From: a virus
Direction: 5' to 3' (one strand)
Length of the DNA: 22,341 bases
IMG/VR virus record: IMGVR_UViG_3300019776_000520
Coordinates: 1 to 22,341 of that record
Position 1 is the stretch's first letter, and each line of letters begins with the position of its first letter. Below are positions 14,884 through 21,612 of the stretch, one piece after another. A program made the position numbers and the translations under genes. Below the pieces are notes generated by a model. The model was not told the origin of the DNA, did not search any database, and saw only the letters and a list, made by a program, of their open reading frames with translations.

Positions 14884-15032
14884 AGCGATCTGCCCGCGCC
14901 AGCAGGGCAGCCCGCCAGCTCGCCGAACGCCAGCGCCGCGATCAGCGCGACCTAGCCCGGGAGCTGCAGGAGCGGGTGCAGCGGCAGACCATCCCGCGAA
15001 GGGATGATGGGCCGCCGCCGCGAATCGACTAG
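14880..15032 (+). CDS. Small Arg-rich protein, 50 residues
   Basis: Starts at ATG 14880 overlapping the spanin TGA (ATGA) and ends at TAG 15030. The product is very basic and probably helical (ARQLAERQRRDQRDLARELQERVQRQ) with a Pro-rich end. It is the last gene of the late + strand unit. The function is unknown. The start-stop overlap supports real translation, but there is no family evidence. Confidence 0.45.
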   Translation: MKRSARASRAARQLAERQRRDQRDLARELQERVQRQTIPRRDDGPPPRID

Positions 15033-15037
15033 CGGCG

Positions 15038-15343
15038 CTAGAACGCCACCGGCACCACCCACCAGGCTTGTTTCAGGTGGCGGTGGCCCGCGTCAAAGTC
15101 TTGGCCTGTGAGGCGCATCCCGCCATGCAGCGGCCGCAGGTGGGCATTGAGGAGGGGCGGCAGGACTTCGGAATGATCGGGCGCCCCTTCTTTGGTCAGT
15201 AGCAGGGCGTGGCGAAAAGGCTCGCCAGTCTGCGGGCGCCTGAGCCTATACACCAGCCAGCCGGTTTTCCCGTTGGCCTTGGCTACATCGTTCGGCAGGC
15301 GCTTGCCCTGGCCGTCGTAAAGTCTGTAAACCGTGCAGTACAT
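15038..15343 (-). CDS. Small hypothetical protein, reverse strand
   Basis: 101 residues from ATG (complement of 15341-15343). It starts MYCTVYRLYDGQGKRLPNDVAKANGKTGWLVYRLRRPQTGEPFRHALLL and ends QAWWVVPVAF. It is compact and likely alpha/beta, with no membrane span. It runs tail to tail with the late operon, leaving only 5 nt between stops, and its start faces the AT-rich region upstream of the integrase. I do not recognise its family. Position next to the integration module suggests an accessory or lysogenic-phase gene. Confidence 0.55.
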   Translation of the reverse strand: MYCTVYRLYDGQGKRLPNDVAKANGKTGWLVYRLRRPQTGEPFRHALLLTKEGAPDHSEVLPPLLNAHLRPLHGGMRLTGQDFDAGHRHLKQAWWVVPVAF

Positions 15344-15414
15344 GGTGCCGCAACTAGGTCGATGAGTGTCTGAAAGCAGCGTAGCTTTTAGCGTAAGTAA
15401 TCAGATTGAAAATA

Positions 15415-15440
15415 GATTCTCATTTGAGAATATGAGAATC
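15415..15440. repeat. Operator-like repeat cluster (TGAGAAT heptamers)
   Basis: GATTCTCAT at 15415-15423 and ATGAGAATC at 15432-15440 form a perfect 9-bp inverted repeat. The heptamer TGAGAAT occurs three times: inverted at 15416-15422, direct at 15425-15431 and direct at 15433-15439. It looks like a binding site for a dimeric repressor. The heptamer also resembles half-sites of Fur boxes, but the spacing does not match the usual Fur layout. Confidence 0.5.
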
Positions 15441-15606
15441 GAGGATAACGATATTCATCGTTTGTTCTGCCTTCATAACTCATTGATATTCAAGGCGTTT
15501 TTGCTGCAACGCCTTGATTTGATTGCATTTTTTCGCTCATTCAGCTGCGCACTTTGTTGTGGCTCTTGGTGTCTGCGCTTGGCTGAATGTGGCTACACTT
15601 GCCGCC

Positions 15607-15628
15607 TTGGCGTAGGTTTGGCGTAGGT
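15607..15628. repeat. 11-bp tandem repeat upstream of integrase
   Basis: TTGGCGTAGGT is repeated exactly twice in tandem (15607-15617, 15618-15628) and is followed by a T-run. The 11-bp period puts both copies on nearly the same face of the helix. The repeat lies just before the integrase start, so it may be an integrase arm site or a site for the AlpA-type regulator. Confidence 0.55.
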
Positions 15629-15669
15629 TTTTTGAAACCTGCGCCGCCCTGACTATGGAGGGGTGGCGA

Positions 15670-16956
15670 ATGCAGTTTGACGCGAGGGCCGCAAAGGCTT
15701 TGCAGCCTGGTTCTTATATTGTCGTTGATGGGTGCAAAGGCTTACGGCTTGTGGCGTCGGCGAGTCGCAAAACGTGGACGTATCGTTACAAACACCCTGA
15801 CACCGGTCAAATGAAACAGGTGCGCCTGGGCTACTGGCCCGAGATGCCGCCTGTGGAGGCTGCAGCCCGGTGGTCTGAACTGCGCGCGGTGCGCGACGGT
15901 GGCGGCGATCCCCAGGCCAGCCGCGAGAAGCGCGCCACGGCGGTGCCTCCAGCCCCGGCTGTTTACACCTTGGGCGACCTGGTGCGCGACTACGCTACCG
16001 GCTACCTGGATGTGCGGCGTGAGGCCAAGGGGGCTATAGCCGTGCGCAACCGGCTAGAAAAAGCTACGCTGCAGCACCAGGCCCAGCCGGTTGCCGAAGT
16101 TACCCGGCGTTTCGCCTTCGACCTCATCACCAGCCTGTCAGACCGGCCCGTGCTGGCCAACTCGGTCAGAACAGAGCTGGGGGCGGCCTGGGACTACGCC
16201 ATGGATGCGGGGCGCATCCCTGAGGATCTGCCCAACTGGTGGCGCCAGGTGCTGGCCCGCAAGCTGCGCAGCAAGGGTGCCAAGCGCGACGGCGTGCACA
16301 AGGGCACCGGCAAGCGCGTGCTGACAGATGCCGAGGTGCGCGGCCTGGTGGCCGGAAACATGCACCTTTTCAGCCAGCAGGTGCAGGACTTTCTGATGCT
16401 GCAGCTGTGGACCTGCACGCGCGGGGCTGAGATCGTGCAGCTGCGCCGCGAGTTTGTGCGGGATGAGGGCGGCGTGCTGTGGTGGACCATGCCCAAAGGG
16501 CTGACCAAAAACAGGAACATCGAGGACGCGGTGGACCTGCGCGTGCCGCTGTTTGGCCGTGCAGCCGCCATCGTGCGGCGGCTGCTGGCTGGTGACAGTG
16601 ACTGGCTCTTCCCCAGCGTGTCGCGCGCCGGCTTGGTGGGCCCACAAACCCAGGCGTACATGCAGAGCAAGGTGCACTACCGGCAGCCCTACTGCAAAAC
16701 CCGGCCAGACCACGTGCGCGAGCGTCTGACCGTCACCCACTGGTCGCCCCATGACCTGCGCCGCACTGGCCGCACCATGCTGGCTGCCATGGGCTGCCCG
16801 CATGAGGTGGGCGAGGCCATCCTGGGGCACGTGGTGCCAGGGGTGGCGGGTGACTACAACCTCTACCGCTACGACAAAGAGCGGGTCCAATGGCTGGCCG
16901 CGCTCGATGCGCGGCTGGAATCCATCGTCACGCAGCCTGCGCCGCTGCCTGCGTAG
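15670..16956 (+). CDS. Tyrosine integrase (P4-type)
   Basis: 428 residues. ATG 15670 is preferred over ATG 15655 because GGAGGGG (15657-15663) sits 6 nt before it. The N-terminal ~90 residues (GLRLVASASRKTWTYRYKHPDTGQMKQVRLGYWPEM) are the DUF4102-like DNA-binding domain of P4-type integrases. A core-binding domain follows (~100-200), then the catalytic domain. Visible active-site residues are Arg251 (CTRGAEI), His361 and Arg364 (SPHDLRRT), His387 (ILGHV) and probably Tyr396 (GDYNLY). It catalyses integration and excision by site-specific recombination. Its 3' end overlaps by 29 bp the end of the convergent AlpA-type gene, which may encode its directionality factor. Confidence 0.92.
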   Translation: MQFDARAAKALQPGSYIVVDGCKGLRLVASASRKTWTYRYKHPDTGQMKQVRLGYWPEMPPVEAAARWSELRAVRDGGGDPQASREKRATAVPPAPAVYTLGDLVRDYATGYLDVRREAKGAIAVRNRLEKATLQHQAQPVAEVTRRFAFDLITSLSDRPVLANSVRTELGAAWDYAMDAGRIPEDLPNWWRQVLARKLRSKGAKRDGVHKGTGKRVLTDAEVRGLVAGNMHLFSQQVQDFLMLQLWTCTRGAEIVQLRREFVRDEGGVLWWTMPKGLTKNRNIEDAVDLRVPLFGRAAAIVRRLLAGDSDWLFPSVSRAGLVGPQTQAYMQSKVHYRQPYCKTRPDHVRERLTVTHWSPHDLRRTGRTMLAAMGCPHEVGEAILGHVVPGVAGDYNLYRYDKERVQWLAALDARLESIVTQPAPLPA

Positions 16957-17227
16957 GCCGGGGCTTGCGGGCGCCGGTGTTGGGTGGTGGCAGCTGGGTG
17001 GACTTGGGGCGCGACGCCGCCCAGGTGGCAACCTCGATCGCCAGCCACCCCACGCGGCGGCCTGAGAGCTGGCGCGGCTCGGGGAAGTGGCCCTCGCGCA
17101 CCATCTGCTGCACGGTGGAGACCGACACGCACAGCGTGGTGGCCACGCCCGGCAGGTCCAGCACCATGGGCGTGCCGGGGATGAGCAGCTTTTCGGGTGG
17201 AAATGCGGTGGTGGTTGTATCAGTCAT
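16928..17227 (-). CDS. AlpA-type helix-turn-helix regulator/excisionase
   Basis: 99 residues from ATG at 17227. The core is a winged HTH of the AlpA/excisionase type: 'LPGVATTLCVSVSTVQQMVREGHFPEPRQLSGRRVGWLAIEVATWAA'. The recognition helix is VSVSTVQQMVREG and the wing ends in the W-x-x-x-E-V-x-x-W pattern. A Pro/Arg-rich tail follows. It may act as an excisionase for the neighbouring integrase or as a transcription regulator. Its ATG overlaps the reverse transcriptase stop (ATGA) with AGGAGGAAT just upstream, so it is the last gene of the retroelement operon and faces the integrase gene tail to tail. Confidence 0.8.
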   Translation of the reverse strand: MTDTTTTAFPPEKLLIPGTPMVLDLPGVATTLCVSVSTVQQMVREGHFPEPRQLSGRRVGWLAIEVATWAASRPKSTQLPPPNTGARKPRPTQAAAQAA

Positions 17228-18327
17228 GCCTCATTCCTCCTGAATACCTTGCTCAAATTCATCCCCTCCACCGCGTGCCCGCGCTTCAGCAGCGCCCGGC
17301 ACACGGCCGCGCGCTCCTTGTGGCTGTGGCTGGCCTGGCGCACCAGGCCCAGGTAGCTGTTGCCCGCGCTGAAAACCTCGGCGGCTGGCAGGTGCTCGAT
17401 GCGCTGCAGTGCGCTGGCCAGGGTGCGGCGGCGGGTGGTGCGGCGCCAGGGCTTGATGATCTGGCCTACAAAGTCGATACCCCTGTCCACTGGCTGCAGG
17501 ATGGTTTTGCTGGGGTTGAGTTGCACGCCCAAGTTCGCGGGCAACCAGGCGGTGATGTCGCGCAGAGCGGCGCTGAGCCAGCGGGCGTCGGAGTGCAGCA
17601 GCACGAAGTCATCGACATAGCGCACGTAGTGCGGCGCGCGCAGCTGGTGCTTGGCGTATTGGTCCAGGCCGTCCAGCAGCACATTGGCGAAGAACTGGCT
17701 GCTCAGGTTGCCGATGGGCAGGCCGGTGTCGGCTGGGGCGTTGAACAGGCTCTTGTGCGCGGGCACGCGGCGCAGGGTGCTGGCCTTGCCGCGCACCTCC
17801 ACGTCGCTGCGCGGGTCGTGCATCAGGATGGTGGTGGCCAAGGCCAGCCACCAGGGCTCATGAATGCGGGCGGCCAGGCGCTGCAGCAGGATGGGCTTGC
17901 GGATGCTGACAAAGAAATTGGCGCAGTCGCACTTCAGGTAGAAGGCGGGGCGGGCCCAGTTCTGGGTGCAGCTGCGCACCTGGGCTTCCAGCCGCTGGGC
18001 GCCGTACAGGGTGCCCCGGCCTGGGATGCAGGCGCAGGAGTCGGCCACAAACGATGCCTCGAAGCGCGGGCCGATGTGGTTGTAGAGCAGGTGGTGCACG
18101 ATGCGGTCGCGGAACTGCGCGGCCCACACCTCGCGCGGCTTGGGGCGGGTGATGGCAAAGCAGATGCTGCGCCCGGGGCGGTAGCTGCCGTCCAGCAGCT
18201 CGGCGTGCAGGTCGCACAGGTTGCGCTCCAGGTGCTGCTCAAACTCGCGGGCGCTAGCGGTGTTGCGCTTGTGCTGGCGGCAGTCGATGTAGGCCTGCAG
18301 CAGGGTGTTGAGAGTGGGCACGGTCAT
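17224..18327 (-). CDS. Reverse transcriptase of a diversity-generating retroelement
   Basis: 367 residues from ATG 18327, chosen because it overlaps the methyltransferase TGA (ATGA); an ATG at 18342 would add five residues. RT motifs are in order: catalytic Asp about residue 134 in YLKCDCANFFVSI, the DGR-type motif IGNLSSQ at 205-211 (family pattern [I/V/L]GxxxSQ, where most other RTs have QGxxxSP), and the YVDD box at 237-240. The C-terminal thumb is short, with no maturase, RNase H or endonuclease domain, as usual for DGR RTs. Together with Avd it copies the TR RNA with adenine mutagenesis and directs the cDNA into the VRs. The TR, two VRs and Avd nearby make this assignment firm. Confidence 0.95.
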   Translation of the reverse strand: MTVPTLNTLLQAYIDCRQHKRNTASAREFEQHLERNLCDLHAELLDGSYRPGRSICFAITRPKPREVWAAQFRDRIVHHLLYNHIGPRFEASFVADSCACIPGRGTLYGAQRLEAQVRSCTQNWARPAFYLKCDCANFFVSIRKPILLQRLAARIHEPWWLALATTILMHDPRSDVEVRGKASTLRRVPAHKSLFNAPADTGLPIGNLSSQFFANVLLDGLDQYAKHQLRAPHYVRYVDDFVLLHSDARWLSAALRDITAWLPANLGVQLNPSKTILQPVDRGIDFVGQIIKPWRRTTRRRTLASALQRIEHLPAAEVFSAGNSYLGLVRQASHSHKERAAVCRALLKRGHAVEGMNLSKVFRRNEA

Positions 18328-20165
18328 GCTGCAACCATCCATGCGGCCTCATGACCAAAGTTCGCCCGCACCAGTGCCTCGGCCTGGGGTGGGCTGACGC
18401 TGTTGCCGCACATGCGCACCTGGGCGGTGGCTGACAGGGGGATGCGGGGCACCTGCAGGGGGTGGGCGGCCTGCTTGCCGTCTTTGAACAGCAGGGCGGG
18501 GTTGGGGATTTCGTGGATGACGTAGCCCTCGGGGAAGCCCTGGGCCTTGAATAGCTCTTTGGGCTTGAGCATGCGCAGGGTGATGTCCACCAGCGCCCAC
18601 CAGCTGCCCGCGTGCCACATCAGCACCATGTCGGCCGGGGTGGGGAAGTGTTCGGGCAGGTGCTGGTGCAGCAGCTCGGCGCACTGGCGGGCGCGGGCCC
18701 GGTGTTCTGGGGCCAGGCTGTCGGCGCTGACCTGCACGGCCTGCACCAGGCCCATGCGGCCCTTGGTGGGCGGGGTGTGCATGGGCTCGCCCAGGCCCTG
18801 CCACTGGCCGCCGCTGCTGTAATACTTGACGGCGTAGGCGGTGATGAGGCGCTGCTGCGCGCCGCTGGATGTAATGGTGCTGGCGGGAGCATCCATGGGG
18901 CGGCCGTCGCCGTCGTAGAAGCCGCCGTTGGCTTGCTCCAGGCAGGCGGTGACCAGAGCGCTGGGCGGGTTGCTGGCGGTGCAGGTGCCCAGCGGGATGC
19001 GCACGTCGCGCACGCCGTGGCTGAATCGCTTGGTGCCGCAGGCGCCTTCACCGTGGCCCATGTCCACCAAGTGGGCGGCTACCAACCCCTGGGTGATGCC
19101 GGTGCTGGGACGCTTGGGCGCGCCGCCCGCCGTGACGGTGGGGTGAGGTGTCAGCAGGCTGCAGCCCACGCTGCCCGTGTTGAACTTGGTCAGAAAGCCT
19201 GCCGCCATGGCGCCTTGTGAGCCCAGGCCGGTTGCCGTCCAGTACGGCTGCTCTACGCTACGCACGCGCGGCTGCTGGCCTTTGCGCTCGCCGTTGCGGG
19301 TGTTGACCAGGTAGGGCGTGGTTGTTTCATCGTTGGCGCTGTGGCTCACGATGAACGGCGTGGCCGTAGCCAGCACATGCCGCCACAGCCCCTTCGCCAC
19401 CCGGCGCTGGGTGTTGGTGGCCAGGGGCTTCTTGCGGTCGAAGATGCTGGCGGCCTGCAGGCTGAAGTCGATGCACTCGGCGGCCGTGCGGTGGGGCAGT
19501 AGCTTGCCTGCCAGAACGCGGCGGTCGGTGGGGGCGGCGTGGGTTTGCTCGGGCCAGATGATGGGGAGGCCGTCGCGGCGGGCGATCAGGAACAGGCGCT
19601 TGCGGATGGTGGGGGCGCCGTTGTCGCAGGCACGCAGCTCGCGCCAGTCCACCACGTAGCCGTGGGCGCGCAGCTGGCGCACAAAGCTGGCAAAGGTTTT
19701 TCCCCTGCGGGCGGGGTCGGGCCGGGCGGTGCCGTCGGCGCCCATCAGCAGGGGGCCCCAGGTCTGAAACTCTTCCACGTTCTCCAGCATGAGCACGCGC
19801 GGCTTGGTCAGCGCCACCCAGCGCATGCCCACCCAGGCCAGGCCCCGAATGTGCTTTGCCACGGGCGTGCCGCCCTTGGCCTTGCTGAAGTGCTTGCAGT
19901 CTGGCGACAGCCACACCAGGCCCACGGGCTGGTTGCCGGTGACGGCGATGGGGTCCACGTCCCACACGCTTTCGCACAGGTGTTGGGTGTGCGGGTGGTT
20001 GATGGCGTGCATGGCCAGCGCCTCGGGGTCGTGGTTGATGGCGATGTCCACGGGGCGGCCAAAGGCGGCCTCCAGCCCGGTGCTGGTACCGCCGCCGCCG
20101 GCGAAGTTGTCAATGATCAGCTCGCCGGGGAAGGCGAGAGGGAGGGTGAAGGCGTCGCGTTTCAT
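18324..20165 (-). CDS. C5-cytosine DNA methyltransferase
   Basis: 613 residues from ATG 20165. Motif I is IIDNFAGGGGTSTGLEAAFG (residues 17-36). The catalytic loop is LSPDCKHFSKAKGG with Cys90, so the usual Pro-Cys is Asp-Cys, as I recall for a phage-type subgroup. Motif VI is ENV (128-130) and motif VIII is IRKRLFLIAR (187-196). Motifs IX/X are LKPKELFKAQGFPEGY and GNSVSPPQAEALVRAN near the end. The large central part (~230-480) would hold target recognition. It transfers a methyl group from S-adenosylmethionine to cytosine C5. No restriction enzyme gene is adjacent. It sits between TR and RT of the retroelement, with ATGA overlaps on both sides, which is unusual. Confidence 0.9.
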   Translation of the reverse strand: MKRDAFTLPLAFPGELIIDNFAGGGGTSTGLEAAFGRPVDIAINHDPEALAMHAINHPHTQHLCESVWDVDPIAVTGNQPVGLVWLSPDCKHFSKAKGGTPVAKHIRGLAWVGMRWVALTKPRVLMLENVEEFQTWGPLLMGADGTARPDPARRGKTFASFVRQLRAHGYVVDWRELRACDNGAPTIRKRLFLIARRDGLPIIWPEQTHAAPTDRRVLAGKLLPHRTAAECIDFSLQAASIFDRKKPLATNTQRRVAKGLWRHVLATATPFIVSHSANDETTTPYLVNTRNGERKGQQPRVRSVEQPYWTATGLGSQGAMAAGFLTKFNTGSVGCSLLTPHPTVTAGGAPKRPSTGITQGLVAAHLVDMGHGEGACGTKRFSHGVRDVRIPLGTCTASNPPSALVTACLEQANGGFYDGDGRPMDAPASTITSSGAQQRLITAYAVKYYSSGGQWQGLGEPMHTPPTKGRMGLVQAVQVSADSLAPEHRARARQCAELLHQHLPEHFPTPADMVLMWHAGSWWALVDITLRMLKPKELFKAQGFPEGYVIHEIPNPALLFKDGKQAAHPLQVPRIPLSATAQVRMCGNSVSPPQAEALVRANFGHEAAWMVAA

Positions 20166-20539
20166 GCGGCGTGTTCCCGGTGTAGGGTGGCCGCACCCTT
20201 GGGCACGACCAGGGTGGATGAATCTGCGGACAGGACGGGCGCGGAACTCGTTGTCCTTGTTGTTGGCGTTGCTGTTGCCGTACTCGAAGTCCTGGCAAAA
20301 GGCGTTGTTGCGCGAGTACTGCGAAGCGTCGAGCTATCTACGTCGCCCTGCCGAAGGCTTGCGCCGATCAGCGGGGAAACTGCGCCGGACCGGGCCGCGC
20401 TGGTGTGCCGCGCGGTGGTATCCGTGGTGCGCCTGGCGGTGGGGCTGACAGTCAGCACCGCTGGGGTGCTGGTGCTGCTGGAGCCCAGCGGCTCGACCAG
20501 ATTCATAAAGCGCACGGGCATGGCGGCCTTGGCTGTCAT
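20162..20539 (-). CDS. Open frame containing the template repeat, coupled to both neighbours
   Basis: 125 codons from ATG 20539 to TGA 20162. The ATG overlaps the avd stop as ATGA, and the TGA overlaps the methyltransferase ATG as ATGA. The N-terminal half (MPVRFMNLVEPLGSSSTSTPAVLTV...) is Ser/Thr-rich. The C-terminal half is the TR read in a different frame from the targets, where the AAC codons become a Thr-rich stretch (STATATPTTRTTSSAPVLSA). No family is recognised. It may be translated only to carry ribosomes from avd to the methyltransferase, or may be chance openness of the TR RNA leader. The precise double overlap argues for translation; composition is neutral. Confidence 0.4.
   Translation of the reverse strand: MTAKAAMPVRFMNLVEPLGSSSTSTPAVLTVSPTARRTTDTTARHTSAARSGAVSPLIGASLRQGDVDSSTLRSTRATTPFARTSSTATATPTTRTTSSAPVLSADSSTLVVPKGAATLHREHAA
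20224..20324 (-). repeat. DGR template repeat (TR)
   Basis: About 101 bp matching VR1 and VR2. Read on the - strand in the target frame it contains seven AAC codons, the hallmark of DGR templates, at the codons that vary in the targets. All 11 differences to VR1 and all 12 to VR2 are at adenines of this strand; I count 26 adenines in the 101 bp. The 3' 26 nt (+ strand 20224-20249) contain no differences and correspond to the IMH* region. It lies between avd and the methyltransferase, 57 nt before the latter's start. Confidence 0.95.
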
Positions 20540-21006
20540 GCTGCAGGCGCTGCGGCGGTGTTGTCGAACAGGCCGGGCGTGTAGCCTTGTGGCTCTGCCG
20601 ACGGGGTGGCGGTGGCTGGGGTGGCGCCATCGCCCACCGGGTTGCCGGTGAGTCGGGCCCGGGCGGACTTGAGCCAGCCGTTGGCCATCTTGCCGATGGC
20701 GTCGGTCAGCTCGATGCTGTTGGCCCACAAGGTGGTGGCGATCAGCCGCTTGGCGTGCGCAGTGCGCAGCAAGATCTGCGCTACCTGTAGGCGCTCCAGC
20801 AGCTGCTCCAGGTGGGTGGCGCGGTCTTGCGGCTGGCGGGCCGCGTTGGCGCGGCCGATGAGCACCAGAATCTCCACGCACTCGTCCGAAATGCGGTACC
20901 CCACGGACGCCCGAAAGGCGCGGGGTATACGGGCCTGCACGTCGGTGCACAGGTCGAGCAGGGCGGTGCCGTGCTTGTGGATTTCAAGGTCGGTGGCGAG
21001 GGCCAT
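20536..21006 (-). CDS. avd: Avd-like DGR accessory protein (four-helix bundle)
   Basis: 156 residues from ATG 21006; an upstream in-frame TTG at 21033 is less likely. Residues ~1-120 are predicted as four amphipathic helices: ALATDLEIHKHGTALLDLCTDVQARIPRAF..., YRISDECVEILVLIGRANAA, THLEQLLERLQVAQILLRTAHAKRLI, and TTLWANSIELTDAIGKMANGWLKSAR. This is the S23/Avd-type bundle that forms a basic pentameric barrel and binds the RT and TR RNA in known DGRs. A Pro/Ala-rich tail of ~35 residues (GDGATPATATPSAEPQGYTPG...) extends beyond the usual ~125 residues. It lies between target gene 1 and the TR, the same order as in the Bordetella phage DGR. Confidence 0.88.
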   Translation of the reverse strand: MALATDLEIHKHGTALLDLCTDVQARIPRAFRASVGYRISDECVEILVLIGRANAARQPQDRATHLEQLLERLQVAQILLRTAHAKRLIATTLWANSIELTDAIGKMANGWLKSARARLTGNPVGDGATPATATPSAEPQGYTPGLFDNTAAAPAA

Positions 21007-21046
21007 GGTGCAAAACGGGGTCTGGTGGGCCAAAAAATCACGCGCG

Positions 21047-21065
21047 ACCGGCGCTGCGCGCCGGT
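21047..21065 (-). repeat. Hairpin downstream of VR1
   Basis: ACCGGCGC, loop TGC (GCA on the coding strand), GCGCCGGT: a perfect 8-bp stem. It lies 43 nt beyond the VR1 end, in the 3' untranslated region of target gene 1. The identical 19 nt occur after VR2. Known DGRs have a hairpin/cruciform after the VR that helps retrohoming. A weak T-run follows ~9 nt later, so a terminator role is also possible. Confidence 0.8.
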
Positions 21066-21081
21066 GAGCGGGCGGAAGGGT

Positions 21082-21582
21082 TTAAGTGCTCAAGTGCTGA
21101 AGTTGAACTCTGCGGACAGGACGGGCGCGGAACTCGCCGTCCTTGCTGTAGGCGCGGCTGCCGCCGTACTCGAAGTCCTGGCAAAAGGCGAAGTAGCGCG
21201 AGTACTGCGTGCTGCTCCAGTACCAGTCCTTCTGCTGGAACAGTTCGGGCGCGGTGGCCGACAGGGCGCGTAGCTCGGCGTCGGCGGGCAGGTACCAGTC
21301 GGTGTGGCCGCCAAGGTCCAGGGCCTTGATGCGCAGGGCCAGCTGCAGGCCTGCGGCGGCCATGGCGTCGGTGTTGGCCTGGCCGTCGGTCTTGCTATCG
21401 GCGCCGGTGATGGTGGTGTAGTCCTCAGACCAGGTTGTGTCTTCAATGTCGGCCGATGCTTCGGACACGATCAGGGCGTAGTCCCGGCTGCCGTCGGCGG
21501 CTGCGCCACGCAGGATGGCGCCAAAGTGGCCGCCGTGGGTGGTAAGGAGGGTGCCGAACAGAGGAATGGTGATGGTGCGCAT
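21082..21582 (-). CDS. DGR target protein 1 (DUF1566/C-type-lectin-like variable protein)
   Basis: 166 residues from ATG 21582 (MRTITIPLFGTLLTTHGG); a longer frame upstream crosses VR2-gene sequence in the wrong frame and is rejected. The DUF1566-type core has GHTDWYLPADAELRAL (~101-116), WYWSSTQYS (~120-128), AFCQDFEYG and a closing FRARPVR strand, typical of formylglycine-generating-enzyme/C-type-lectin-fold variable proteins. The VR covers residues ~125-158. Codons that are AAC in the TR are here Tyr130, Phe131, Gly141, Arg143, Tyr145, Ser146 and Gly149, while the scaffold between them is unchanged. There is no signal peptide or membrane anchor. Likely a ligand-binding protein displayed by the phage or the lysogen. 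Confidence 0.9.
   Translation of the reverse strand: MRTITIPLFGTLLTTHGGHFGAILRGAAADGSRDYALIVSEASADIEDTTWSEDYTTITGADSKTDGQANTDAMAAAGLQLALRIKALDLGGHTDWYLPADAELRALSATAPELFQQKDWYWSSTQYSRYFAFCQDFEYGGSRAYSKDGEFRARPVRRVQLQHLST
21110..21209 (-). repeat. Variable repeat 1 (VR1)
   Basis: 100 bp aligned without gaps to TR 20224-20323, with 11 substitutions, all at TR adenines on the coding strand: AAC becomes TAC, TTC, GGC, CGC, TAC, AGC and GGC in order. The 3' end (+ strand 21110-21135) is identical to the TR and is the likely IMH. Homology stops sharply on both sides. Confidence 0.95.
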
Positions 21583-21612
21583 GGGGTGCTGCCTTTCAAA
21601 AATTTGCGTCGG

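Larger units (their letters stand above)
15344..15669. promoter_or_regulatory. AT-rich control region upstream of the integrase
   Basis: This 326-bp stretch has no convincing gene and is far richer in A+T (especially 15380-15540) than its surroundings. It separates the reverse-strand small gene from the integrase and so should hold divergent promoters. Visible elements are the inverted/direct repeat cluster at 15415-15440, a -10-like TACACT at 15594-15599 without a good -35, and an 11-bp tandem repeat at 15607-15628. It is also the most likely place for attP or regulator operators, but no attachment core could be identified. Confidence 0.5.

Noticed and set aside
15415-15440. Canonical Fur box
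   Set aside because: The heptamers resemble Fur half-sites, but they are arranged as outward inverted with a 2-nt gap and then direct, not the usual 7-1-7 inverted form.
15366-15626. An 86-codon + strand frame in the AT-rich region before the integrase
   Set aside because: GTG start without a ribosome-binding site, odd Cys/Phe/Leu-rich composition, and it covers the operator-like and tandem repeats. Better explained as a control region.
17197-18354. Long + strand frame opposite the reverse transcriptase
   Set aside because: Shadow of the RT gene. The RT motifs on the - strand are unambiguous and the antisense product is Gln/Val/Ala-rich without domains.
21040-21065. Post-VR1 hairpin as a simple intrinsic terminator
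   Set aside because: The T-run begins about nine nt after the stem instead of directly, and the identical stem after VR2 is better explained as a DGR element. A minor terminator role is not excluded.
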